Below, piece after piece: positions 40,801 to 45,520 of a stretch of 45,520 bases of DNA. Positions within the stretch are counted from its first letter, which is position 1; each line of letters opens with the position of its first letter. The DNA lies in contig JALKBU010000360.1 in NCBI GenBank assembly GCA_023091735.1, forward strand, positions 1 to 45,520, written 5' to 3'. A program made the position numbers and the translations under genes. The notes under the pieces are model-generated. The model worked only from the letters and a program-made list of their open reading frames with translations, was not told where the DNA came from and did no database searches. The stretch is from Trichomonas tenax (taxonomy: Eukaryota; Parabasalia; Trichomonadida; Trichomonadidae).

Positions 40801-41690
40801 ATCGATAATGCGTTCTTGTCTTCTTCAAACTTCCAAAGCATCAAAAGGCCGCCAGCTGTCATGCAGGCGAGCTCCAAAGTATCACTATAGAACATTGTAC
40901 CAATGATATTATCTTTCTCATTTGGTTTCAATGTCATTAATGAAGCTCCTGTATTATCAATAATGTACATTGCGTCATTGCAGCTATAGCAGAGTTTATC
41001 ATCTAATATATGGGAAAAGCAAACGTTATTTCCTGATTCGAGCTTTGTTTGTGATAATTTCTTGAATTTTGGTGTTGTTGTGTAAATAGTCAAAACATTG
41101 TCACCACTCAATGAGTAGACCAACTTTCTATCATAAGACAGTGAAATGTAGTTAATTGGGCGCGGCAAAGAAGTGACAACAACTAAATCTTGATTTTCAA
41201 CATATTTGTAAAGTTCTCCTTCATCATTCATCATGTAAATCGTTGAATTATCTTCGTATGTGAATGTGATCGATAAATATTTGTACGGAGTCGTTTTTGT
41301 CGAGATTAATTTAATTTTGTTATTCGCAATTTCCCAAATTCTGACTGCTCCTGATGTTGAAGCTGTCGCAAATTTATTTTTACTTGGATGCCATGAAATT
41401 AAGGCAACAGGTTCCAATCCAAACTCATCGCAATAAATTATCGAGCCATTTGACCACACGCCGACAGTTCCGTCATCGAATCCAGCAGCTAGTGTATCAG
41501 ATAGGAACGACCACGCTATAGCTGTCGCATTTGAGTTTTTTGAAATTATCGATTTTTCAGGATCTCCATCAAAAGCTCCAAAAAGGTGGATTTTATTATC
41601 ACCACTGATGCAGGCACATGTAGCACTGTGGAAGGACCACGCAGTCTGTTTTAGCCCTGTGAATTGCTGGCGAACCCTTCTACTGCTCAT
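37851..41690 (-). CDS. IFT140: Intraflagellar transport protein IFT140 (IFT-A complex)
   Basis: The 1279-residue protein has WD40 propellers in its N-terminal half (for example AATAWSFLSDTLAAGFDDGT-type segments and ISWHPSKNKFATASTSGAVR) and a TPR-like alpha-solenoid from about residue 630 onward. Segments match IFT140 in order: LHLWLGRYYEYKTQFDTAIT, the RGDDPEKVIRFANKLKRKDA region followed by FIMAADYLADQ, AQTEIDDFQDYKKALDLLRRA, and LEDVYMLLVQYFVELGNFTQ followed by AQRILENMR. The acidic end (VVDPIEDDF) also fits. IFT140 is a core subunit of IFT-A, which drives retrograde transport and membrane-protein entry in flagella. IFT122 and WDR35 were considered but the C-terminal solenoid matches IFT140 best. 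No initiator is obvious before the ATG; a long hairpin lies 66 nt upstream. Confidence 0.92.
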   Translation of the reverse strand: MSSRRVRQQFTGLKQTAWSFHSATCACISGDNKIHLFGAFDGDPEKSIISKNSNATAIAWSFLSDTLAAGFDDGTVGVWSNGSIIYCDEFGLEPVALISWHPSKNKFATASTSGAVRIWEIANNKIKLISTKTTPYKYLSITFTYEDNSTIYMMNDEGELYKYVENQDLVVVTSLPRPINYISLSYDRKLVYSLSGDNVLTIYTTTPKFKKLSQTKLESGNNVCFSHILDDKLCYSCNDAMYIIDNTGASLMTLKPNEKDNIIGTMFYSDTLELACMTAGGLLMLWKFEEDKNALSIVRMLETQTKAQKIIWSPYVKEALVILQDGSYNTCQIPLIRCVVSKDVTAIQTDSKSISLTGALRQKFDFTIEKMAASANNLLILSKTTAYMHSMGYGSLTSVCQFPIPGTNVEILGDTVYVVNGSNLEVHNKQGETRSSIPIDIDSPIRWTSINGRYLCLLSEAHDVVLFDVSKRNPSFISTSKLEIPEPLHRIRSISISRGGFCLSVSIDIMERGRWILGPNVYLHSPKIGRTVPVAPEGGVPLVHLWDTVSERLLCIQTPSFVIPCFISTDLNVVMMKSRPSTQTRLMFKVEVPRIYTCVIGTRSQISTENSVNTLLIPQLVDVDGLEGQTRRILTSIYYCIFTGDKNGVETIVNAIKEEGVARNAMKFCLNIGEKQLAETCSKILTSAEVRIGDKLDFLNNITSTSYDDAADICTPTDKLPIRAANYLRGHLAETEGNDAEAIKAYSQSGPNGADILRMAMHKGDLSVIFRAANDGSSDPQLHLWLGRYYEYKTQFDTAITHYDLCGELKESLRVLCITKQWQEAARRVATTGDRGAICSLARLMMKRLPTVSPEEQETMKKEILNLFKGAHQNAAAFQFAFEQGMENQILSLSLSAPPTLLARAAKKYEEDENIRTAVLLWHRAGRVNKAISLCLENQLVGALAEISDTITDKSDHEVLENAANFFVARDDWARAAYFLALAHNFQEASKIANEHDIQLPASLMEELSQTADEVEAKQVALLCEQQQLFNIASKVWMRLNDHISAMKDIIRGDDPEKVIRFANKLKRKDAFIMAADYLADQNPREGEPLFVTAMQFYQRAGSYDKISQFLERSAQTEIDDFQDYKKALDLLRRAHQTMAKTEMTRDREAIVMSQLQKIRWIEMYIEASECVQSDPMRMQCICNELLQTRGVDICLRLEDVYMLLVQYFVELGNFTQAQRILENMRKNGVDLKWFMEVDQLKKIYRMAGIEYVDEEPTVDRSKIDSMPDDVVDPIEDDF

Positions 41691-41756
41691 GTTTATAATT
41701 TGTAAACGTGCTCATTTTTTTACGATATAATTGAGTTCATTTATATTTCAAGATCG

Positions 41757-41852
41757 AATATCATTGAAAACGACGTGCTTCTTGGCCATTTTCTCCAACA
41801 CATTGATGCTTTGGATGAGATGGCCAAGAAGTAGGTCATTTTCAATGATATT
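41757..41852. repeat. Second long hairpin with 42-nt arms
   Basis: Left arm 41757-41798 and right arm 41811-41852 pair without gaps around a 12-nt loop. Mismatches are few and several are G-U compatible; the core AATATCATTGAAAA and CTTCTTGGCCAT are exact. It lies about 66 nt upstream of the IFT140 ATG. Architecture and arm length match the 28.7-kb hairpin although the sequence differs. One strand also reads as a short peptide (HIDALDEMAKK then stop), so one arm might derive from a gene end. Confidence 0.7.
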
Positions 41853-42574
41853 TGGTACTTTGGATTATAATATATGCTTAATAAGCTTCTTTACAGCATT
41901 TTCCTGATTATAATATGAATTAATAATCAACAGAGATACTATGAGCTTTAAGTTCGCTGTAAAATGACTGAATCACGCGATTTTGCTTTATTTTGACAGA
42001 AATATCTATGTTTCAATCCATTTTATATGCCTATGAAAATAATATTGAATGGAAGGTAGTTGTTTATACTCTTTTTAAATAAATAAATTTTGATAATATT
42101 GAATAGAGTTTTTACGTTTTTAGTAGTAAAAAGCATTATAAATCATGTATTTATGAGTAGAACACTATACAATGCGATCTATCTCGTTAATATGGAAATA
42201 TTCAAATTTGAAAACTTAATAAATGTAACTAATTCTTCGATAGTTGGATTGCAAACATCTATTGACATATGAACAGATGCTGAAAACGCAATTTTACATT
42301 TTTGCCATTTTGACAAAAGTAATTTATATTGTCAAAATATTCATCATAAGAAGTTTTGTTATTTACACAGCTTCTGATTGATTGCTCACCACAGAAAGAA
42401 TGAACACGAGTATTGAATAATATATGTCAAGCATAATCAAGATTTATTGAGTTTTGTTTGCATCGGGTGTTTTATATCAATAGAAATGTACAAAATTGTA
42501 TTGCGTATTATTTGCATGCTCAGTGGAAACAGTTTAGCATCTTAAACACATAGAATGCCTATACCCTACCTTCC
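41853..42574. other. AT-rich intergenic region
   Basis: Region between the hairpin and the truncated Rab gene. A 60-codon frame at 42090-42272 has no ATG start and no recognised family. No RNA gene is seen. Confidence 0.4.
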
Positions 42575-42781
42575 CTAACATTGGAAAATTTTCATGACCT
42601 CCCACACATAGTACGTAACTGTTTGTCCATTAATTTTAACAAAGATTGGAACAACTCCAGCTCCAACTGTTGGAGCTGGAAGACGATTTTCGAACATACC
42701 AATAGACATCCTCTGGACCATTGATGTTTTTCCAACACCAGAATCTCCAATAACTACAACGCGTGGTGGAGATTTTGTCAT
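42575..42781 (-). pseudogene. Truncated Rab-type GTPase gene
   Basis: From ATG 42781 the protein starts as a normal Rab: MTKSPPRVVVIGDSGVGKTS (P-loop GDSGVGKT), then FENRLPAPTVGAGVVPIFVK with the switch I threonine, and TVTYYVWE. Exactly where WDTAGQER should follow, it runs VMKIFQC and stops. The G3, NKxD and SAK motifs and the prenylated tail are missing. No trichomonad-type intron motif (GTAYGT or ACTAACACACAG) is seen at the break, so it looks like a 3' truncation. An upstream in-frame extension (to 42913) is not Rab-like. Non-functional as a GTPase. Confidence 0.8.
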
Positions 42782-43766
42782 TTGTGTTTTGAAATTTCTG
42801 ACAAAAATTTGGCACTTTTGGATAATTAAAGGTGACATTTTATTTAAATAAACGGAACAAATAATTGAGCAAAGTTTTTGACACTCAATACTTATAAAAA
42901 TCACCACTGCCATGCATAACTACAGCATTGTCAATTCGCTTTAATTTTAACTTACTTTCAATTTCATTATTCAAATTAAGCCTTTATCAAGCGTAGACAA
43001 TTGCAAATAGACAAAATAAAGCTGCTATAGTCGATTTGTACATTGATATACCAGTAGTTTTCGGAAAATACCCTAACATTCGAAAATGAATAGTCAAATT
43101 TTCATTTTTGCCCTAAAACTCACGATTTTCATCAATTTTCCTCAAAAATTCAACATAAATAACCCTAAATCCTCATTTCGACATCAAAATTAACGAAAAA
43201 CATCAAATTTTAAGCATAAACGCCAAAAAGCAAATTTTCGTAGATTTAAGAGGTTTGTAAAAATCCTTGTTATAAATTTTTTTACCTGATAATCTAGTTA
43301 TCTAGTTAAAAATAAATTAAACTTAATTTTTAAGCATAAATGACCCTAAATCCTCATTTCGACATCGAAATTAACGAAAACAAAAATAACAAACTGTTTC
43401 TAAACCAATCGTACAATATATTTGACCTTCTTTATTGAACGAGCTTTGTATCTCATCGACTTCTTCAATTCCTTTTTGAAATTCTAATAAAATTTATGAA
43501 TCCCAAAAATTTCAAAATAAGCTTCTGATAATTTAGAAACCAATATTTCGCGTTTGTTTGGAAATTCATATAAAATGAAATTTTCAACATCAATTTTATC
43601 TGAAAATGACATTGTTTGGCAACCAACATCTACCCCATCCATTTACTCTATAATTAAAAATAAATATTTTTAAAATTAAACTTAATCCACAAAATGTAAA
43701 AGTTGCTGAAATCTAAAAATCTTACTGTGAATATTTCATCAAATCATTAAATTTCTTCATTTATCC
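42782..43766. other. AT-rich region entering the repeat zone
   Basis: No gene is recognised. From about 43080 the DNA is made of diverged copies of a module containing CCCTAAATCCTCATTTCGAC and AAATTTTAAGCATAAA, some reappearing in reverse orientation at 44.4-45.1 kb. This marks the boundary of the presumed mobile element. Confidence 0.45.
43154..43380. repeat. 46-bp direct repeats, 181 bp apart
   Basis: The 46-nt unit at 43154-43199 recurs at 43335-43380 with two mismatches; both contain CCCTAAATCCTCATTTCGAC and end ATTAACGAAAA. AAGCATAAA also recurs beside them. Reverse-complement relatives are at about 44690-44755 and 45020-45060. Confidence 0.75.
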
Positions 43767-43800
43767 AGCCCGAAGGCGAGCTTGCTCGCCGGCAAGGGCT
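43767..43800. repeat. GC-rich nested hairpin abutting an initiator
   Basis: AGCCC, a 3-nt gap, GGCGAGC, TT, GCTCGCC, a 5-nt gap and GGGCT form a nested stem (7 bp inner, 5 bp outer). It stands out sharply in AT-rich DNA. The last T is the first base of the TCATTT initiator of the next gene. Confidence 0.8.
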
Positions 43801-43805
43801 CATTT
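43800..43805 (+). promoter_or_regulatory. Initiator TCATTT directly after the hairpin
   Basis: GGGCTCATTTGTATG: the A of TCATTT is 6 nt before the ATG at 43808, a spacing normal for trichomonad initiators. Its fusion to a GC-rich hairpin is unusual. Confidence 0.55.
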
Positions 43806-43807
43806 GT

Positions 43808-44104
43808 ATGTGTCAAGATAAGAAATTAATTTGTAACTTAGTATCACACAATCAAATACTATTACCAAAAGAAGACCTAGAAACACCCATTTCATTAAAA
43901 ACAGGTCATACCGTCATTATTGATTTATTAGATCCTGAAACTTCAGGCTGCCTTAAATACTCACCATTTTTGAAAATTTCACAGATAAGAGTTATTGAAC
44001 AAGAAGGAACGAGTGTAGTTGATTTTAAATATAAATATTTGAATGATTACATGGATATTCTCACTAAATATAAAATTTGTTTGAAATATGTCCTTGTGAA
44101 CTAA
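43808..44104 (+). CDS. Small hypothetical protein, 98 residues
   Basis: The ATG follows an initiator by 6 nt. The protein (MCQDKKLICNLVSHNQILLP and on) is mixed alpha/beta in character, with a strand-like segment (KTGHTVIIDLLDPETSGCLK) and a C-terminal helix (LNDYMDILTKYKICLKYVLV). No family is recognised. It converges with a gene end at 44140 on the other strand. Small genes of this type with hairpins between them are compatible with a virus-like or Maverick-type element; this is inference. Confidence 0.5.
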   Translation: MCQDKKLICNLVSHNQILLPKEDLETPISLKTGHTVIIDLLDPETSGCLKYSPFLKISQIRVIEQEGTSVVDFKYKYLNDYMDILTKYKICLKYVLVN

Positions 44105-44139
44105 GACACAAGGTGTCAATGACAAAAATAAATTTATTT

Positions 44140-44301
44140 TTATTCAGCTTCTGCGGCTAAGTTGAAACCGTCAATTCTAATATCTGGTGGTCCATTCGGT
44201 CTTGCTTGAATTGCAAAGCAACAATGCCTCAAGAATCCAATTTGTGGCTTCTCTTTAAATGGTGTGTTATCCTGCCATGTAGTAACAGTACACACACAAA
44301 T
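44140..44301 (-). pseudogene. C-terminal coding fragment cut off by a GC-rich hairpin
   Basis: The frame ending at TAA 44140-44142 reads TTWQDNTPFKEKPQIGFLRH, then a CCFAIQARPNGPPDIRIDGF stretch and NLAAEAE before the stop. It looks like a genuine protein C-terminus. Upstream it runs straight into the hairpin at 44303-44337, beyond which the frame no longer looks coding. The hairpin insertion or a rearrangement seems to have removed the 5' part. Family unknown. Confidence 0.5.
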
Positions 44302-44302
44302 G

Positions 44303-44337
44303 GGGCAGCCCAGCGAGCCAAGGCTCGCTTTGTGCCC
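44303..44337. repeat. Second GC-rich nested hairpin
   Basis: GGGCA outer arm, AGCGAGCC, AA, GGCTCGCT inner 8-bp stem, TGCCC outer arm. The architecture (outer 5 bp, inner 7-8 bp, 2-nt loop) is the same as at 43767-43800, and the inner stems share GCGAGC. This suggests one family. Confidence 0.8.
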
Positions 44338-44411
44338 GGAGAAATGAATATATTTAATGATTTTCGTGATGTTTTCACGTTAAGATTTAAAGAAATGGGC
44401 ACAAAATACAA

Positions 44412-44950
44412 CTGCACCGAGTGCATCGAGTCGATGATAGCATAGAAAATGCACTTTTGAAAAATCGCTAGTTTGAGCCCTAAAATAAGCAAAATTTGAG
44501 GATTTACTGGAGTAAATTAGGGGTTGAAAAAGTGCACCGAGTGCATCGAGTGCACCGGGTCAAAAAAAGTATAAAAAAAGGGTGACAACATGACATTTTG
44601 ACAACATTTTATCGACAACAGGGGATAAATTGACATTTCGTATTAGAAACAGTTGGTTTGTTTGTAAAATCGAGTGAATTCATGAATTTCGATGTCAAGA
44701 TAAGGTTTTGAGGGTATTTATGTTGAAAATTTGAGGATTTACGGTCATTTATACCGTTTGTTGTCAAAATGTCATGTTGTCAATGTTTTCCATAACTCTT
44801 TACTGCACCTGGTTCACTTGGTGCACTTAAAGAAATGAGGGTAAATAACGAAAATTCGAGTGAAAAGACATGAAAAACAGTGATTTAGGGGCAAAAATGA
44901 AATTTACGACTCGGTGCACACGTTATGTCTACTTGGTGCACTTGGTGCAG
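44412..44950. repeat. About 540-bp imperfect palindrome with 9-bp motif arrays
   Basis: A perfect 24-nt inverted repeat lies at 44583-44606 and 44759-44782 (centre near 44,683). Outside it, arrays of TGCACCGAG-type 9-mers at about 44412-44434 and 44531-44558 mirror arrays of CTTGGTGCA-type 9-mers (the reverse complement form) at about 44803-44830 and 44911-44950, at nearly equal distances from the centre. Intervening segments also resemble each other in reverse complement. A 79-codon frame at 44206-44445 crosses one array and is not considered a gene. Confidence 0.75.
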
Positions 44951-45377
44951 TTTGAGATTTTGGACTGTTTGGAGGTAATGGTATGAGGTTTTGAGGGGTT
45001 AAATTATAAGTCAAGATTAGGATTTATGACCTCATATGCTTAAAATTTGACTGAAATAATTAAACGACAAACTAACTAACTAAGAAAAGAAAGCGAAGGG
45101 CTTCGCCCCAGCCGCAGAGCGGCAAGGATTTTACGAGTTAGGAAATTCAAAAATTATTTTTGAAGAAAATGCTTAAAATTTGATGTTTTGGGGTTAATGA
45201 GGTGTGGAGATAAGGTGAAGGGGTTAAAATTGATGTATTGACATGTTTTAAATTAACGATTGGTGTTGATGAAGGCGTAAATACAGATATGGACATGCCC
45301 TACGGGTTCGGCACTTTGTTCGCGTTTTAAATTAACGGGAAAAATAAATGAAGGGGGTAGGGGAAAAATAAATGATA
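44951..45377. other. Repeat-zone spacer, no complete gene seen
   Basis: The stretch contains further reverse-oriented copies of the AGCATAAA/ATCCTAA module (about 45020-45060) and two adjacent GC-rich hairpins (45098-45123). No coding region is recognised before the partial gene that ends at 45378. Confidence 0.4.
45098..45123. repeat. Pair of small GC-rich hairpins
   Basis: GGGCTTCGCCC (45098-45108) and GCCGCAGAGCGGC (45111-45123) are adjacent hairpins in otherwise AT-rich DNA. They may be related to the two nested GC hairpins upstream or act as a terminator-like element for the partial gene ending at 45378. Confidence 0.6.
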
Positions 45378-45520
45378 TTAATTCATTTTATCATTCGATA
45401 CTTCAGAATCTAAAAAATCTGCGTCGTCGTATTCGACTATCTTTTGCGAATAAATAGATTTGCATTCTTCCTTTAAAACATAACACCAAACACGTTTGCG
45501 GTCGATTGTAATTTGTTTGC
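45378..45520 (-). CDS. Partial gene, C-terminal 46 residues, runs off the window
   Basis: The frame is open from the window edge to TAA at 45378-45380 and encodes KQITIDRKRVWCYVLKEECK followed by a SIYSQKIVEYDD stretch and a polar tail (DFLDSEVSNDKMN). The composition (Trp, Cys, Tyr, alternating charge) is protein-like and different from spurious frames around it. The family cannot be named from so little sequence. The remainder lies beyond 45520. Confidence 0.55.
   Translation of the reverse strand, partial: KQITIDRKRVWCYVLKEECKSIYSQKIVEYDDADFLDSEVSNDKMN

Noticed and set aside
42575..42620. Intron at the Rab truncation point
   Set aside because: No GTAYGT donor or ACTAACACACAG acceptor motif is present near the break.
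43154..43380. Telomeric repeat because of CCCTAAA-like words
   Set aside because: CCCTAAATCC occurs in long spaced modules, not as tandem 6-7-mers.
44206..44445. 79-codon plus-strand frame
   Set aside because: It crosses the GC-rich hairpin and a 9-mer array and overlaps a better-supported coding fragment on the other strand.
1..45520. tRNA, rRNA or CRISPR arrays
   Set aside because: No T-loop GTTCRANTC with a plausible cloverleaf, no rRNA-like blocks, and no regularly spaced identical repeats were seen.

Overview
The window comes from an AT-rich, apparently intron-free eukaryotic genome with short intergenic spacers, genes on both strands, and flagellar genes. Several start codons are preceded within about 10-35 nt by a TCAYWW initiator-like element, and there are broken BspA-like leucine-rich-repeat and beta-helix surface-protein genes. 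This combination points to a trichomonad (Parabasalia, Trichomonas or Tritrichomonas type). That assignment is inference from gene content and promoter style; no database search was possible.

Layout. 1-9.4 kb: a PP2A B55-type subunit, a Rab GTPase, a small acidic hypothetical gene, a broken BspA-like gene, a PP1-like phosphatase and an NTF2-fold protein. 9.8-13.8 kb: a gene graveyard holding two oppositely oriented halves of a membrane transporter, a BspA-like remnant and a beta-helix remnant. 14.1-26.3 kb: a papain-family peptidase, another beta-helix remnant, an EXO1-type nuclease with E2F-like promoter sites, a small hypothetical gene, a Gly/Asn/Arg-rich DEAD-box helicase, an ankyrin-repeat protein and the axonemal nexin-dynein regulatory complex subunit DRC4/GAS8. 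27.1-32.8 kb: a 14-3-3 gene flanked by two direct copies of a broken kelch gene. The copies share an identical stop codon, frameshift and about 945 bp of identical sequence, while their 5' ends and upstream regions have diverged. 33.8-41.7 kb: a 1084-residue acidic protein with repeated Ser/Asp-hydrophobic motifs, then IFT140. 42.5-45.5 kb: a truncated Rab gene, then a compositionally different zone with GC-rich hairpins, direct and inverted repeats, a roughly 540-bp imperfect palindrome carrying 9-bp motif arrays, and small or partial genes of unknown family. This looks like the edge of a mobile or virus-like element.

How the genes relate. IFT140 (retrograde intraflagellar transport) and DRC4 (dynein regulation on the axoneme) serve the flagella. 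Rab, 14-3-3, B55 and the PP1-like phosphatase are trafficking and phospho-signalling components. EXO1 is a repair nuclease. There is no operon organisation; each intact gene seems to have its own promoter.

Most interesting non-gene signals: the kelch gene-conversion tract that preserves lesions; two long, indel-free hairpins with 42-43 nt arms (28.7 and 41.8 kb); the nested palindrome at 44.4-44.95 kb; GC-rich hairpins, one directly abutting an initiator; and a recurring TTTTACATGNCAAAA motif.
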